64,000 nucleotides of DNA from Aquisalimonas sp. 2447 (GCF_012044895.1 NZ_CP050695.1:3564501-3628500), one strand, 5' to 3'; positions 42,011 through 53,194 are shown, numbered from the stretch's first letter. Made by a program: numbers and translations. The notes: generated by a model from the letters alone, not told the origin.

Positions 42011-43267
42011 TCAGCGCTTCATGGATTCGAAGAATTCGCTGTTGACCTTGGTGTCCTTGAGCTTGTCCAGGACGAACTCGATGGCGGCGAGTTCGTCCAT
42101 GGAATGCAGGACCTTGCGCAGGATCCAGATCTTCTGCAGCTCGTCCTGGGGCATCAGCAGCTCTTCGCGGCGGGTGCCGGAGCGGTTGATGTTGATGGCG
42201 GGGAAGATGCGCTTTTCGGCCACGCGGCGGTCCATGTGCACTTCCATGTTGCCGGTGCCCTTGAACTCCTCGTAGATGACCTCGTCCATGCGCGAGCCGG
42301 TCTCCACCAGCGCGGTGGCGAGGATGGTCAGGCTGCCGCCCTCTTCCACGTTGCGCGCGGCGCCGAAGAAGCGCTTGGGCCGGTGCAGGGCGTTGGCGTC
42401 GACGCCGCCGGTGAGCACCTTGCCGGAGGACGGCACCACGGTGTTGTAGGCGCGGGCCAGACGGGTGATGGAGTCCAGCAGGATGACCACATCGTGCTTG
42501 TGCTCCACCAGGCGCTTGGCCTTCTCGATGACCATTTCGGCCACCTGCACGTGGCGGCTGGCGGGTTCGTCGAAGGTGCTGGAGACCACTTCGCCGCGCA
42601 CCGAGCGCGCCATCTCGGTGACCTCCTCCGGGCGCTCGTCGATGAGCAGCACGATGAGGTAGGCCTCGGGATTGTTGGCGGCGATGCTCTGGGCGATGTT
42701 CTGCAGCATCATCGTCTTACCCGCCTTGGGTGGCGACACGATGAGGCCGCGCTGGCCCTTGCCGATGGGCGCGCACATGTCGATGACACGGGCGGTGAGA
42801 TCCTCGGTGCTGCCGTTGCCGCGCTCCAGCCGGAAGCGTTCGCGGGTGAACAGCGGCGTGAGGTTCTCGAACAGCACCTTGTGCTTGGCGTTCTCTGGCG
42901 GCTCGAAGTTGATCTCGCCGACCTTGAGCAGCGCGAAGTAGCGCTCGCCCTCCTTGGGCGGGCGGATCTTGCCGGAGATGGTGTCGCCGGTGCGCAGGCT
43001 GAAGCGACGGATCTGGCTGGGCGAGACGTAGATGTCGTCGGGGCCGGCCAGGTAGGAGCTGTCCGCCGAGCGCAGGAAGCCGAAGCCGTCCTGCAGGATC
43101 TCCAGCACCCCGTCCCCGTGGATGTCCTCGCCCTTCTTGGCGTGCGCCTTGAGCACGGCGAAGATCAGATCCTGCTTGCGTGAGCGGGCCATGCCCTCGA
43201 TGCCGAATTCCTGGGCGAGGTCCAGGAGTTCCTTGGCGGGCATCTTCTTGAGTTCGGTCAGATTCAT
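42011..43267 (-). CDS. rho: Transcription termination factor Rho
   Basis: The hexameric ATP-dependent RNA helicase that terminates transcription at Rho-dependent sites. The length of 418 residues is standard. The N-terminal SAP-like helix domain ([20 protein letters not shown]) leads to the RNA-binding cold-shock fold ([20 protein letters not shown]). The ATPase domain has Walker [13 protein letters not shown], Walker [18 protein letters not shown], the Q-loop region and [19 protein letters not shown]. It follows trxA on the same strand, an order common in gammaproteobacteria. Confidence 0.99.
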   Translation of the reverse strand: MNLTELKKMPAKELLDLAQEFGIEGMARSRKQDLIFAVLKAHAKKGEDIHGDGVLEILQDGFGFLRSADSSYLAGPDDIYVSPSQIRRFSLRTGDTISGKIRPPKEGERYFALLKVGEINFEPPENAKHKVLFENLTPLFTRERFRLERGNGSTEDLTARVIDMCAPIGKGQRGLIVSPPKAGKTMMLQNIAQSIAANNPEAYLIVLLIDERPEEVTEMARSVRGEVVSSTFDEPASRHVQVAEMVIEKAKRLVEHKHDVVILLDSITRLARAYNTVVPSSGKVLTGGVDANALHRPKRFFGAARNVEEGGSLTILATALVETGSRMDEVIYEEFKGTGNMEVHMDRRVAEKRIFPAININRSGTRREELLMPQDELQKIWILRKVLHSMDELAAIEFVLDKLKDTKVNSEFFESMKR

Positions 43268-43633
43268 GGCGATTACTGTCAGTGAGTGTGCTTAAGTAGG
43301 GACGCGGGATGCGCCCGCCAGTGTCATGCGGATGTCCGCGACGGCGTTACCTGGAATGAGCGCCGGGCATTCTGCGAACCCACCGGGCCGGCCAACATGC
43401 TCTCAAACCTGCTTTGCTCGCGATTCCCCGGAATGGCAGCGATGCCCGTGGCGGCTGCGCAGGGCGGGGATCCCGCGCGCCATGCCCGGACCGGATTCGC
43501 TGCTGACAGGCCGCCTCGCCGTCGAGGCACATCCTGCTTCCAGAGTTCGGGTTGAGCGACTGCGGCGGTCGCGGGGAACGACCGCCGTGCCCGGCGCTTC
43601 GCGCCTGTTGTGTTATCCGCTCCGCAATGGAGC
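43268..43633. other. 366-bp gap between trxA and rho
   Basis: No gene is supported. A hairpin (GCGGTCG...CGACCGC, 43565-43585) and a smaller GGCGC-TTC-GCGCC stem-loop near 43592-43604 lie downstream of trxA on the minus strand. Either could end the trxA transcript, though no T run follows. The remainder would be the rho leader; rho leaders in other bacteria mediate autoregulation, but I see no specific motif to support it here. Confidence 0.5.
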
Positions 43634-43960
43634 TCAGATATTGCTGTCGATGAATGCCGACAGCTGGGACTTCGACAGCGCCCCCACCTTGGTGGCCTCG
43701 ACATTACCGCCCTTGAACAGCATCAGCGTCGGGATGCCGCGAATGCCGAACTTCGGCGGCGTCTCCGGGTTTTCGTCGATGTTCAGCTTGGCGATCTTCA
43801 GCCGGCCGTCGTAGTCCTTGGAGATTTCTTCCAGGATCGGCGCGATCATCTTGCAGGGACCGCACCATTCCGCCCAGTAGTCCACCAGCACGGGTTCACC
43901 GGCCTGCAGGACTTCCTGCTCGAAATTGTCATCGGAAACGTGGACTATCTCTCCGCTCAC
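43634..43960 (-). CDS. trxA: Thioredoxin 1
   Basis: A 108-residue protein-disulfide reductase with the active site [10 protein letters not shown] and the cis-Pro segment [14 protein letters not shown]. Length and sequence are canonical. It begins with GTG at 43960, with GGAGG 9 nt upstream. It is divergent from gspC and followed by rho on the same strand. Confidence 0.98.
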   Translation of the reverse strand: MSGEIVHVSDDNFEQEVLQAGEPVLVDYWAEWCGPCKMIAPILEEISKDYDGRLKIAKLNIDENPETPPKFGIRGIPTLMLFKGGNVEATKVGALSKSQLSAFIDSNI

Positions 43961-44402
43961 GATTGCGTGCCTCCAGAGTGCTTGGGTTCGGAGTATTCCG
44001 GAAACGATTGAATGGTCGATGGAATGCGGCGCGGGGACTCGCGTTGGGCGCGCTCCATGGGGTTGAGGCGGCCGGTCGACTGATTTGGCAAACGATAGCG
44101 GCGGCGCGATGGCATGTCAATCACCTGCGCAACAGGCGCGCTGAAATGCAACAGATTGCCGTGATATTGCAACGCCGGGACATCACGCCTACCCTTGACC
44201 AGTTGAGGTCCGGCCTGCCCCGGGGACAAAGGCCCTCCAGCCGCCATGCATCCCGGCAGCCCGGCAGCAAGCCACCAGGGCGGATCGCCCCCGATCCGCA
44301 AGAGTGGTCCAATACGTGCCCCAGGCGTGTGATGCGTTCGCTGGCCAACGCCGTCTCGGCATGCGTCAATAGTCGCCGGCGGGGCAGACAGGGTGAACTG
44401 AC
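43961..44402. other. 442-bp divergent promoter region between trxA and the gsp operon
   Basis: No gene is supported; ORFs on both strands here lack family features. It must contain the promoters of trxA (minus) and of the type II secretion operon (plus). I could not pick out a clear -35/-10 pair for either. Confidence 0.5.
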
Positions 44403-45320
44403 GTGCCCACATTGTTATCCGGACTGCAATTGCATCCAGGCCAGATCCAGCGCCTGGCGTTGCCGGTGACGGTCGCGCTGGTGGTGGCAGTGGCCTATTC
44501 CGCCGCACATCTGGCGTGGCAGCTTGTGCCGGCACCGGATCAGGGCGGCGCACCGCCGGCGGCAACGCAGCAACGTGCGGCGGCCGGCGAGGCGGACTCC
44601 GGGGATTCGCCGGAGGCCATCGCACGCTGGCATCTGTTCGGCCAGGCAGACCCTCTGGATCAGGAACGCGACGAGCGCATCGACGCGCCGGAAACCCGCC
44701 TGAACCTGCAACTGCGCGGGGTGTTCTACAGCCCCGACAGTGCCCGGGCGCAGGCCATCATCACCAGTCGCGGCCGCGCCGCCGAGCACTACCGGGTGGG
44801 CGACAACCTGACGAGCGGAGGGACGATCGAGGCCATCTACGAGGACAGGGTGATCCTGCGCCGCCAGGGTAGCTACGAAACACTGTCCCTGCCCGGTGAC
44901 CGGGTACCACTGGACCGCACCCTGGGAGACCTTGACCTGCAGGCGGGCAACGGCGACACCGCGCAGGCGGACGACCCCGGCGGCGCTCCGGAGGCGGATG
45001 CGGGCAACGGCGACGAACTGGAGCAGTACCGCGCGCAACTGGCGGAAGACCCGCGGCAGCTGTCGCAGATGATGAACCTGCAGCCCGCCTCCGGCGATGA
45101 TGGTGAAATGATCGGCGTGGAGGTGTCGCCGGGTCAGGACGAGCGCATCATGGAACTGCTTGGCCTGGAGACGGGTGATATCGTCACGTCCATCGACGGC
45201 AACGAACTGGACAGCCCCGGGCGGGCATTCCAGGCAATGCAGGGGCTGGAAGGCGGTTCCGTGGAACTGCGGGTGCTGCGCGACGGCTCGGAACAGACCA
45301 TGCAGATTGATTTCAACTGA
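44403..45320 (+). CDS. gspC: Type II secretion system protein C
   Basis: The inner-membrane protein that links the T2SS platform to the outer-membrane secretin. 305 residues: one membrane segment (about 18-38), an HR domain (HLFGQADPLDQE, LNLQLRGVFYSPDSARAQAI) that contacts GspD, and a C-terminal PDZ domain (GVEVSPGQDERIMELLGLET, GDIVTSIDGNELDSPGRAFQ). The GTG at 44403 has an aggg RBS. It is the first gene of an unbroken 12-gene operon ending at 55676. Confidence 0.93.
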   Translation: MPTLLSGLQLHPGQIQRLALPVTVALVVAVAYSAAHLAWQLVPAPDQGGAPPAATQQRAAAGEADSGDSPEAIARWHLFGQADPLDQERDERIDAPETRLNLQLRGVFYSPDSARAQAIITSRGRAAEHYRVGDNLTSGGTIEAIYEDRVILRRQGSYETLSLPGDRVPLDRTLGDLDLQAGNGDTAQADDPGGAPEADAGNGDELEQYRAQLAEDPRQLSQMMNLQPASGDDGEMIGVEVSPGQDERIMELLGLETGDIVTSIDGNELDSPGRAFQAMQGLEGGSVELRVLRDGSEQTMQIDFN

Positions 45321-45333
45321 CAGGGAAGCGCCC

Positions 45334-47277
45334 ATGACAACCGGCCCGACTCCCCGAACCCTCCTGACGCCCCTGCTCACGCCGCTGCTGGTTGCGCTGG
45401 TGCTACTGCTCTGGCTGCCCGCGGCGGCCGCCGACGACGCCGTGGAAGTGGACGACGACGACCGCGTCACGCTGAACCTGCAGGAAGCCGATATCACCGC
45501 CCTGATCAACACCGTGGCCGATGTCACCGGGCGGAATTTCATCATCGACCCGCGGGTGCGCGGCACGGTCACCGTCGTCACCAAGCGCCCCATGGACGAG
45601 GACGAACTCTACCGGGTGTTCCTGTCCATCCTCGAAGTCCACGGCTTCGCCACCATCCCCACCGGCGACATCATCAAGGTGGTGCCGGATGCCAATGCCA
45701 AGCAGCTCGGTACTGCCGGGGAGCCGGAAGCGCCGGGGGACATTGTTACCACGGTGATCCCGGTGGAGAACGTGCCGGTGGCGCAGCTGGTGCCGATCCT
45801 GCGCCCGCTGGTGCCGCAGAACGGCCACCTGGCGGCCTACCCGCCCACCAACGTGCTGATCATCTCCGACCGCGCCGGCAACCTGGACCGGATCACGCGA
45901 CTGGTGGACCGGGTGGACCAGGCCGGCGACGAGGACGTGGACATCGTGCCGGTGGAGAATGCCTCCGTGGGCGAGATCGCCCGCATCCTTCGCAGTCTGC
46001 AGCGGACCGAGGGCGAGGAGACGCCGGGGCAGCGGCTGCAGATCGCCGTGGACGAGCGCACCGGCAGCATCCTGCTCTCCGGGGCCAGCCGCCAGCGTGA
46101 GCGCATGCGCCGGCTGATCGAGGAGCTGGACGAGCCGGACGACGACCAGGGCGATACTCATGTGATCTACCTGCGCTACGCCCGCGCCGAGGATCTGGTG
46201 GAAACCCTCACCGGCGTCAGTGAGAACATCCAGGAGCGGCAGGAAGCCCAGGAAGGCAACGACACGCCCGCCGTGAGCATCCAGGCGGACGAGGCCACCA
46301 ACGCCCTGGTCATCACCGCCCAGCCCAACATCGTGCAGTCCCTCAAGAGCGTGATCGAGCGCCTGGACATCCGGCGGGCGCAGATCATGGTGGAGGCGGC
46401 CATCGCCGAGATCTCCACCGAGCGCGGCGCCGAGCGCGGCGTGCAGTGGTTCGTCTCCGGCGACCAGGACGGCGCCGCCGCGGTCACCCGCTTCGGTGAT
46501 GTGGGCACCCCCATAGAGAGCCTGCTGACCCTGGGCAGCGACACCCCGCAGGTCGACGACGGTGTCAGCGCCGTGATCGGAGATCTGGACAGCCGTGTGC
46601 AATTCGGCGCCTTCGTCCGCGCCCTCTCCCAGGACCGCAACACCAACATTCTGTCGACGCCGTCGCTGGTCACCATGGACAACCAGGAAGCCGAAATCCG
46701 CGTCGCCGAGAACCGCCCCTTCGTCACCGGGCAGTTCAGCCAGGAAGGTCGCACGGTGCAGAACCCGTTCCAGACCATCGACCGGGAAGATATCGGTATC
46801 ATTCTCAAGATCACGCCGCAGATCAACGAGGGCGACGCCATCCGGCTGGACATCGAACAGGAAGCCTCCAACGTCATCGGCGAGACCTCCGAGGCCGGCC
46901 CCATCACCAACCGTCGCACCATCGAGACCAGCGTGCTGGCCGACGACGGCCAGGTGATCGCCCTTGGCGGGCTGATGGACGACGACGTCCAGGAGGAAGA
47001 GCAGCGCGTGCCCGGACTGGGCTCCATTCCGCTGCTGGGGGAGCTGTTCCGCTACCGCTCCAGCACCGAGACCAAGCGCAATCTCATGGTGTTCATGCAA
47101 CCCAACATCATCCGCGACCAGGCCACCGCCGAAGGCCTGACCGGCCGCAAGTACAGTTTCATGCGGGCCCAGCAGATCCAGCAACGGGACCAGCAGTCCA
47201 GCCTGCTGCGGGACGTTGAATCCCCCACGCTGCCGCGCCGGGACCGCCCCGAGCTGCCCACGCCGTTCAGTGACTGA
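45334..47277 (+). CDS. gspD: Type II secretion system secretin
   Basis: The outer-membrane channel of the T2SS. 647 residues: a signal peptide, N0 domain ([20 protein letters not shown]), N1-N3 repeats ([31 protein letters not shown]), and the secretin barrel ([33 protein letters not shown]-like segment [17 protein letters not shown]). The C-terminal tail ends in basic/proline-rich residues. The ATG at 45334 directly precedes the signal peptide, 13 bp after gspC. Confidence 0.96.
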   Translation: MTTGPTPRTLLTPLLTPLLVALVLLLWLPAAAADDAVEVDDDDRVTLNLQEADITALINTVADVTGRNFIIDPRVRGTVTVVTKRPMDEDELYRVFLSILEVHGFATIPTGDIIKVVPDANAKQLGTAGEPEAPGDIVTTVIPVENVPVAQLVPILRPLVPQNGHLAAYPPTNVLIISDRAGNLDRITRLVDRVDQAGDEDVDIVPVENASVGEIARILRSLQRTEGEETPGQRLQIAVDERTGSILLSGASRQRERMRRLIEELDEPDDDQGDTHVIYLRYARAEDLVETLTGVSENIQERQEAQEGNDTPAVSIQADEATNALVITAQPNIVQSLKSVIERLDIRRAQIMVEAAIAEISTERGAERGVQWFVSGDQDGAAAVTRFGDVGTPIESLLTLGSDTPQVDDGVSAVIGDLDSRVQFGAFVRALSQDRNTNILSTPSLVTMDNQEAEIRVAENRPFVTGQFSQEGRTVQNPFQTIDREDIGIILKITPQINEGDAIRLDIEQEASNVIGETSEAGPITNRRTIETSVLADDGQVIALGGLMDDDVQEEEQRVPGLGSIPLLGELFRYRSSTETKRNLMVFMQPNIIRDQATAEGLTGRKYSFMRAQQIQQRDQQSSLLRDVESPTLPRRDRPELPTPFSD

Positions 47278-47281
47278 CGCC

Positions 47282-48823
47282 ATGGACGCCCGCACCGACA
47301 GCGAGTTTGCGCCCACCGCCGGGAATGCGGAGTCCTTGCTCCGGCGCCCCTCCTTCGCCTATGCCCGGCGCCAGGGCGTGTGCGTGATCGACATCGAGGA
47401 CGGCCGTGCCCGGGTCGCCTACCGCCCCGGCGCCACCGCCCGCACCTTCAGCGAGCTACGGCGGAGCCTGGGTGTGCCCCTGCGCCTGGAGCGCATGGAG
47501 GGCAACGCGTTCGAGCAGTTGCTCCAGCGCACCTATGAGCGCCAGAGCGGCGAAACCCAGCAGATGATGGAGGACATCGGCGAGGACATTGACCTCAGCC
47601 GGATCGCCGAGAGCCTGCCGGAAACCGAGGATCTGCTGGAGAGCGAGGATGACGCCCCCATCATCCGGCTGATCAACGCCATCCTCACCGAGGCCATCAA
47701 GGAAGATGCTTCGGATATCCACATCGAGCCCTTCGAGAACCGGCTCGTGGTGCGCTTCCGCGTGGACGGCGTGCTGCGGGAAGTGCTGGAACCGCCGCGG
47801 ATGATGGCGCCGCTGCTGATTTCCCGCGTGAAGGTCATGGCACGACTGGACATCGCCGAGAAGCGCCTGCCCCAGGACGGCCGTATCGGCCTGCGGGTAG
47901 CCGGGCGCGCCGTGGACATCCGTGTCTCCACCCTGCCCTCGGGGCACGGCGAACGGGTGGTGCTGCGGCTCCTGGACAAGCAGGCCGGCAAGCTCGACCT
48001 CGAGCACCTGGGCATGCCGGAGACACTCCGCAAGACGCTGGACGCCATCATTCACCGCCCGCACGGGATTCTGCTGGTCACCGGGCCCACGGGTTCGGGC
48101 AAGTCCACCACCCTGTACTCCGCCCTCACCGAGCTGAACGACCAGAGCCGCAGCATTCTCACGGTGGAGGATCCCATCGAGTACTACCTGGAAGGCATCG
48201 GCCAGACCCAGGTCAACACCAAGGTGGACATGACCTTCGCCCGCGGCCTGCGCGCCATCCTGCGCCAGGATCCGGACGTGGTCATGGTGGGCGAGATCCG
48301 CGACCTGGAGACCGCCGAGATCGCCGTGCAGGCAAGTCTCACGGGGCACCTGGTGCTCTCCACCCTGCACACGAACACCGCCGTGGGCGCCGTGAGCCGC
48401 CTGCGGGACATGGGCGTGGAACCGTTCCTGCTCTCCTCCAGCCTGATCGGGCTCATGTCCCAACGGCTGGTGCGGATGCTCTGCGAGCACTGCAAAGAGC
48501 CGTACACCCCCAACCAGGTGGATTGCGAGCGCCTGGGGCTGGACGCCGCCGATCCGCCGACGCTCTACCGCGCCGTGGGCTGCCCGAAATGCAACCAGCA
48601 GGGCTACCGTGGCCGCGGCGGCATCTTCGAGCTGGTGGCGGTGGATGACAAGGTCCGCAACATGATCCACGACGGCGAGGCAGAGCAGACCATCGAGCGT
48701 TACGCCCTGGCGGAGATACCCACATTGCGCCAGGACGGAATCCGGCGCGTGCTGGCGGGTCAAACCACCATAGACGAAGTATTGCGCGTAACCATCGAGG
48801 ATACGGCGCCGATGGAGGCGTAA
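47282..48823 (+). CDS. gspE: Type II secretion system ATPase
   Basis: The hexameric cytoplasmic ATPase that drives pseudopilus assembly. 513 residues: an N1E region, N2E, and the ATPase core with Walker [15 protein letters not shown], the Asp box ([15 protein letters not shown]), Walker B ([15 protein letters not shown]) and the His box. The four-cysteine zinc domain is CEHC...CPKC near residues 415-455. The ATG at 47282 lies 4 bp after gspD; the stop overlaps the gspF start by 1 nt (TAATG). Confidence 0.97.
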   Translation: MDARTDSEFAPTAGNAESLLRRPSFAYARRQGVCVIDIEDGRARVAYRPGATARTFSELRRSLGVPLRLERMEGNAFEQLLQRTYERQSGETQQMMEDIGEDIDLSRIAESLPETEDLLESEDDAPIIRLINAILTEAIKEDASDIHIEPFENRLVVRFRVDGVLREVLEPPRMMAPLLISRVKVMARLDIAEKRLPQDGRIGLRVAGRAVDIRVSTLPSGHGERVVLRLLDKQAGKLDLEHLGMPETLRKTLDAIIHRPHGILLVTGPTGSGKSTTLYSALTELNDQSRSILTVEDPIEYYLEGIGQTQVNTKVDMTFARGLRAILRQDPDVVMVGEIRDLETAEIAVQASLTGHLVLSTLHTNTAVGAVSRLRDMGVEPFLLSSSLIGLMSQRLVRMLCEHCKEPYTPNQVDCERLGLDAADPPTLYRAVGCPKCNQQGYRGRGGIFELVAVDDKVRNMIHDGEAEQTIERYALAEIPTLRQDGIRRVLAGQTTIDEVLRVTIEDTAPMEA

Positions 48824-50043
48824 TGGGCGCATACGAATACGCAGCGCTGGATGCCAGCGGCAAGGAACTCAAGGGTGTCCTGGAAGGCGACACCGCCCGC
48901 CAGGTGCGCCAGCAGCTGCGTGACAAGGGCTGGACGCCGCTGTCGGTGGACACGGTAGCCGAGGACGCCTCCGGCGGCCAGGGCCTCGGCAAGGTGCGGC
49001 TGGGCGGCTCCATCAAGGCTGCGGAACTCGCCCTGATCACCCGCCAGCTGGCCACGCTGGTGGGCTCCGGGCTACCGCTGGAGGAGGCGCTGCGCGCCGC
49101 CGCCGCCCAGGCCGAGCGTCCGCGCTTGCGCAGCATGATCACCGCCGTGCGCGCCCGGGTCATGGAGGGCCATACCCTGGCGGACGGCCTGGCCCAGTTC
49201 CCGCGGGCATTCCCGGAACTCTACCGGGCCACCGTGGGTGCCGGCGAGCACACCGGCAACCTGGACCTGGTGCTGGAGCGGCTGGCGGAGTACACGGAAA
49301 GCCGCCAGCAGATGCAGCAGAAGATCCAGAACGCGCTGGTTTATCCGGTGGTGCTGACCGTGATTGCCATCGCCGTGGTGGTGCTATTGTTGACCTATGT
49401 GGTGCCCCAGGTCACCGAAGTGTTCGCCGATATCGGCCAGGGGCTGCCGCCGCTGACCGTGGGCCTGATCGCCGTGAGCGACTTCCTGCGCGACCACGGG
49501 ATCTGGCTGTTGCTGCTGATCGCCCTGGGCGTGATCGCCTTCGGCTACGGCATGCGGCGGGAGACATTCCGCTACCGGGTCCACGCCCTGGCGCTGCGGC
49601 TGCCATTGATCAGCCGCGTCACCCGGGGCGTGAATGCGGCGCGCTTCGCACGCACGTTCAGTATCCTGGCGGGCAGCGGCGTGCCGGTGCTCGAGGCCAT
49701 GCGCATCGCGGCGCAGGTGATGTCCAACCTGCCCATGCGCGCCGCGGTCACCGACGCCGCCACCCGGGTGCGTGAGGGCTCCGGCATCAGCAAGGCGCTG
49801 GAGCAGAGCGGGCAGTTTCCGCCCATGCTCATGCACCTGATCGCCAGCGGCGAGAACAGCGGGCGCCTGGAGTCCATGCTGGAGCGTGGCGCCCTGAACC
49901 AGGAACGCGAGGTCCAGAGTCTGATCGACACGTCCCTGGCCATTTTCGAGCCGGCGATGATCGTGGCAATGGGCACCATCGTGCTGGTGATCGTTGCGGC
50001 CATCCTGCTGCCCATCTTTGAATTGAATCAGCTCGTCGGCTGA
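48823..50043 (+). CDS. gspF: Type II secretion system inner-membrane platform protein
   Basis: The polytopic platform protein of the T2SS. 406 residues, with the N-terminal AYEYAALDASGKELKG motif and two homologous cytoplasmic domains (ELALITRQLATLVGSGLPLE; ARFARTFSILAGSGVPVLEA). Three membrane segments include LTVIAIAVVVLLLTYVVPQV and a C-terminal one (VAMGTIVLVIVAAILLPIFE). Standard length; start coupled to gspE. Confidence 0.97.
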   Translation: MGAYEYAALDASGKELKGVLEGDTARQVRQQLRDKGWTPLSVDTVAEDASGGQGLGKVRLGGSIKAAELALITRQLATLVGSGLPLEEALRAAAAQAERPRLRSMITAVRARVMEGHTLADGLAQFPRAFPELYRATVGAGEHTGNLDLVLERLAEYTESRQQMQQKIQNALVYPVVLTVIAIAVVVLLLTYVVPQVTEVFADIGQGLPPLTVGLIAVSDFLRDHGIWLLLLIALGVIAFGYGMRRETFRYRVHALALRLPLISRVTRGVNAARFARTFSILAGSGVPVLEAMRIAAQVMSNLPMRAAVTDAATRVREGSGISKALEQSGQFPPMLMHLIASGENSGRLESMLERGALNQEREVQSLIDTSLAIFEPAMIVAMGTIVLVIVAAILLPIFELNQLVG

Positions 50044-50075
50044 CGACGAGCCCGTTACATGACGAGGGAATCGTA

Positions 50076-50522
50076 ATGAAGACAATGCAGTTCCACGCCG
50101 CACGGCGAGCGCAACACGGCTTCACGCTCATCGAGATCATGGTCGTGGTTGTCATCCTCGGCATCCTGGCCGCGGTGGCAGTACCCAACATCATGAGCAA
50201 CCCGGAACAGGCCCGGGAAGAGCGGGCCCGGCACGACATTCGCACGCTGGAATCGCAGATGGAGATGTACCGTCTGGACAATCACCGCTATCCCACCACC
50301 GATCAGGGCCTGGAAGCGCTGGTGGAGCGCCCCACCAGCCAGCCGGAGCCGCCCAACTGGAAGGAAGGCGGCTACATGCGCAGCGTACCCACCGATCCCT
50401 GGGGCAACGAGTACGAGTACCTTGATGCCGATGACGCCGACGGCCGCATCATGATCTACACCTACGGCCCGGACGGACGCCGCGGTGGCGATCCGGAGAT
50501 CACCAACCGCGACCTGGACTAG
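50076..50522 (+). CDS. gspG: Type II secretion system major pseudopilin
   Basis: The main subunit of the T2SS pseudopilus. 148 residues: a leader of 14 residues ends in Gly before the prepilin site (HG/FTLIEIMVVVVILGILAA), with Glu5 present. The C-terminal part has the calcium-binding loop region PTDPWGNEYEYLDADDADGR and GPDGRRGGD. It needs a prepilin peptidase, which is not encoded here. Confidence 0.97.
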   Translation: MKTMQFHAARRAQHGFTLIEIMVVVVILGILAAVAVPNIMSNPEQAREERARHDIRTLESQMEMYRLDNHRYPTTDQGLEALVERPTSQPEPPNWKEGGYMRSVPTDPWGNEYEYLDADDADGRIMIYTYGPDGRRGGDPEITNRDLD

Positions 50523-50525
50523 TCC

Positions 50526-51116
50526 GTGCCGGGCACCGGAATGACGCCCCCGGGGCGCTCTGCCCGGAGCCAGTGGGGGACGCCGCAACAGCACGGCTTC
50601 ACCCTGATCGAGATCCTGGTGGTGATCGTGCTGATCGGCATCATCACCAGCATGGCGGTGATCAACATTGGCGGCCAGGACGATACCGAGGAGCGGGAAG
50701 CCCGACGCCTGGCCGCGGTGCTGGAGACGGCGAGCCGCGAGGCGGTGATCGAGGCCCGCGAGCTGGGGCTGATCCTGAGCGATGAGGGCTACCGCTTTAC
50801 CCGCCTGGAGCAGGGCGAATGGCGTAGCGACGCCTTCAGCCAGGACCGGGCCCTGCGCCGACACGCGTTCCCGGAGGGCGTACGCCTGGAGGTCAGCACC
50901 GAGGGCCTGCCGGGGAGCCGCGAGCCGGGGGCCGGCAATGACGATGACGACGACAATGGCCGGCCCCACGTTTTGATCCTCTCCAGCGGCGAGCTTACCC
51001 CTTTCGAGATCGAGATCCGGCGCCCGGCATCCCGGCGCGCGTCCTGGTTTGTCACCGGCGACCTGGACGGCAGTATCACCTTCTTCGAAGAGGGCGACGG
51101 AGACGACGAGGAATGA
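50526..51116 (+). CDS. gspH: Type II secretion system minor pseudopilin H
   Basis: A 196-residue minor pseudopilin with the cleavage site QHG/FTLIEILVVIVLIGI after a longer leader of about 23 residues, and a C-terminal beta domain. An acidic Asp run occurs near residues 137-143 in a loop. The GTG at 50526 or the ATG at 50541 could be the start; both leave the prepilin site intact. Its stop overlaps gspI by 4 nt. Confidence 0.9.
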   Translation: MPGTGMTPPGRSARSQWGTPQQHGFTLIEILVVIVLIGIITSMAVINIGGQDDTEEREARRLAAVLETASREAVIEARELGLILSDEGYRFTRLEQGEWRSDAFSQDRALRRHAFPEGVRLEVSTEGLPGSREPGAGNDDDDDNGRPHVLILSSGELTPFEIEIRRPASRRASWFVTGDLDGSITFFEEGDGDDEE

Positions 51117-51523
51117 GACGCGCGGCTCGCGGATTCACTCTGCTGGAGGTGATGGTGGCGGTGGCCGTGCTGGGCATCTCCATGGCGGCCGTGATCAAGG
51201 CCGGCTCGGAGATGACCGCCAACTCCCGCTACCTGCAGGACCGCACCTTCGCCCAGTGGGTGGCCGGCAACGTCATGACCGAACTGCAGGCCCGCCGCTT
51301 CTGGGACGATGAAGGGGATGACGGCACGGCGCGCCAGGGGGGATACGAGTGGTACTGGTCCTTCCAGGTGGAGAGCACGCCCAACCCGGACTTCCGCCGC
51401 GTGGACGTCTCCGTTTACCGCGACGAGGATGCCGACAGCCCGGTGGCCACCATCACTGGCATGGTCAGCAACCCGGAACTGGGCGAAACCGTGACGGAGC
51501 CCCCCGAGGAGATGCTGGAATGA
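51113..51523 (+). CDS. gspI: Type II secretion system minor pseudopilin I
   Basis: A 136-residue minor pseudopilin of the tip complex, with a short leader and cleavage site ARG/FTLLEVMVAVAVLGIS and the GspI-type segment NSRYLQDRTFAQWVAGNVMT. Start and stop overlap neighbours by 4 nt each. Confidence 0.94.
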   Translation: MRRAARGFTLLEVMVAVAVLGISMAAVIKAGSEMTANSRYLQDRTFAQWVAGNVMTELQARRFWDDEGDDGTARQGGYEWYWSFQVESTPNPDFRRVDVSVYRDEDADSPVATITGMVSNPELGETVTEPPEEMLE

Positions 51524-52155
51524 GCCGCCGGCGGGGGTTCACGCTCATCGAGCTGCTGGTGGCGCTGGCCATCTTCGCCGTGGTCTCGGTGGTGAGCTTC
51601 TCCGGCATCATGCTGATGATCGACAACCGCGACCGCGTCACCGCCCATGCCGAACGCCTGGCGGACATCCAGACCGCCCTGACGCTGCTTCAGCGGGACC
51701 TGCAGCAGGCAACGGCACGCCCGATCCGCGACCCCTTCGGCGACCAAAGGGCCGCCATGCTCGCCGAGGATCTGGCGGACCTGGAATTCACCCGTTCCGG
51801 CCACTCCAACCCCCTGGGCATCCGCCGCAGTGAACTGCAGCGCGTGGCCTACCGCATCGAGGAAGGCGAACTGCAACGGTTGAGCTGGGGCGTTCTGGAT
51901 CAGCAACCGGAGCCCCCACGCCAGGACCGCGTGCTGCTGGAGCGCATCGAGGACATCGAACTTCGGTTCATGGACGACGACACCCAGTGGCTGGAGATCT
52001 GGCCCCCCGCCGGCGCCGAGACCGGCACTGCCATTCTGCCCCGCGCGGTGGAGGTCACCCTCACGCTGGAGGACCTGGACACCATCACCCGCGTGGTCGC
52101 GCTGCCGGAGGCGCCGGCCAACATGCGCCAGCCCATGACGGAGATGATGCAGTGA
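51520..52155 (+). CDS. gspJ: Type II secretion system minor pseudopilin J
   Basis: A 211-residue tip pseudopilin: cleavage site RRG/FTLIELLVALAIFAVV, then the GspJ features IQTALTLLQRDLQQATARPI and RVAYRIEEGELQR. The ATG at 51520 overlaps the gspI stop; the frame upstream is not family-like. Confidence 0.95.
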   Translation: MSRRRGFTLIELLVALAIFAVVSVVSFSGIMLMIDNRDRVTAHAERLADIQTALTLLQRDLQQATARPIRDPFGDQRAAMLAEDLADLEFTRSGHSNPLGIRRSELQRVAYRIEEGELQRLSWGVLDQQPEPPRQDRVLLERIEDIELRFMDDDTQWLEIWPPAGAETGTAILPRAVEVTLTLEDLDTITRVVALPEAPANMRQPMTEMMQ

Positions 52156-53093
52156 CGGCACCGGGGCGCCAGCGCGGGGTCGCCCTGATCACCGCCATGC
52201 TGGCGGTGGCCATCGTCACCGTGCTGGCGGTGGAACTGGTCACCCGCCAGCACATGGACGTGCGCCGCACCCAGAACATGCTCGCCCGGGACCAGGCCTA
52301 CATGTACTCCCTGGCCGTGGAACGCTGGGCCCTGTCCATGCTCATCGAGAAGCGACGCGAACAGGACGAGGCGGTGGATCATCTCAACGAGATGTGGGCC
52401 GAAGAGCTGACTCCGCCCCCTTTCGAGGGGGCACAGATGCGGCTGCGCATGGAGGACCTGCAGGGGCGGTTCAATCTCAACAACCTGGTGGCCGAGCCGG
52501 GCACCGACGACGAGGTCGCCATGGAGCGCTTCTCCCAGCTCCTTCTGGGGCTGGAGATCGAGCCCATGTTCGTCCAGGCCACGGCGGACTGGATCGACAT
52601 CGCCCCCGACGTGCGGTTTCCCGACGGCGCCGGCGATGACTGGTATTCGCGGCTGGACCCGCCCTACCGTGTCGCCAACCGGCCCATGGTCAGCGCCTCC
52701 GAACTGCGACTGGTACGCGAAGTCGAGGATGAGCAGTGGCGCGTGATCGCGCCCTACGTGACCGCGCTGCCGGAGGCGACGCCCATCAACGTCAACACCG
52801 CGCCGCCGGCGGTGCTGCGGAGCCTGACACCGGAGATGTCGGAGGACGCCGCGGAGGATCTGGCCGAGGATCTGCCGGAGGATGGCTGGCGCAGCGTCGA
52901 GGATTTCCTCGCCCACCCTAGCCTGGCCGGCCAGGACATCGACGCCGGCACCCTCAGCGTCAACAGTGACTATTTCCTGTTGCGCAGCGAGATCAGCCTC
53001 GGCCGGGTCACCATCCGCAGCGAGAGCGTCCTGTTCCGTCAGGGGGAGGGCGGCGGTCAGGTGATTCTCCGGCGCCAGGGCTTCTTCGACTAG
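52152..53093 (+). CDS. gspK: Type II secretion system minor pseudopilin K
   Basis: A 313-residue tip pseudopilin. The cleavage site QRG/VALITAMLAVAIVTVL lacks Glu at +5, the hallmark of GspK, which caps the pseudopilus. The large alpha domain includes DLQGRFNLNNLVAE and TPINVNTAPPAVLRSL. The GTG at 52152 overlaps the gspJ stop (GTGA). Confidence 0.95.
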   Translation: MTAPGRQRGVALITAMLAVAIVTVLAVELVTRQHMDVRRTQNMLARDQAYMYSLAVERWALSMLIEKRREQDEAVDHLNEMWAEELTPPPFEGAQMRLRMEDLQGRFNLNNLVAEPGTDDEVAMERFSQLLLGLEIEPMFVQATADWIDIAPDVRFPDGAGDDWYSRLDPPYRVANRPMVSASELRLVREVEDEQWRVIAPYVTALPEATPINVNTAPPAVLRSLTPEMSEDAAEDLAEDLPEDGWRSVEDFLAHPSLAGQDIDAGTLSVNSDYFLLRSEISLGRVTIRSESVLFRQGEGGGQVILRRQGFFD

Positions 53094-53194
53094 GCCGTTT
53101 CCCTCGGGTTTGCACCGCCGCCGGGGAGCCGGGACAATAAAACATTCTTGAAAAACGTTGCATCCGTCTGCGGACGCAGCACCAGGGACGAGCC

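Noticed and set aside
43957-44625. 222-residue minus-strand frame between trxA and gspC
   Set aside because: Proline/arginine-rich translation without motifs, overlapping the gspC start.
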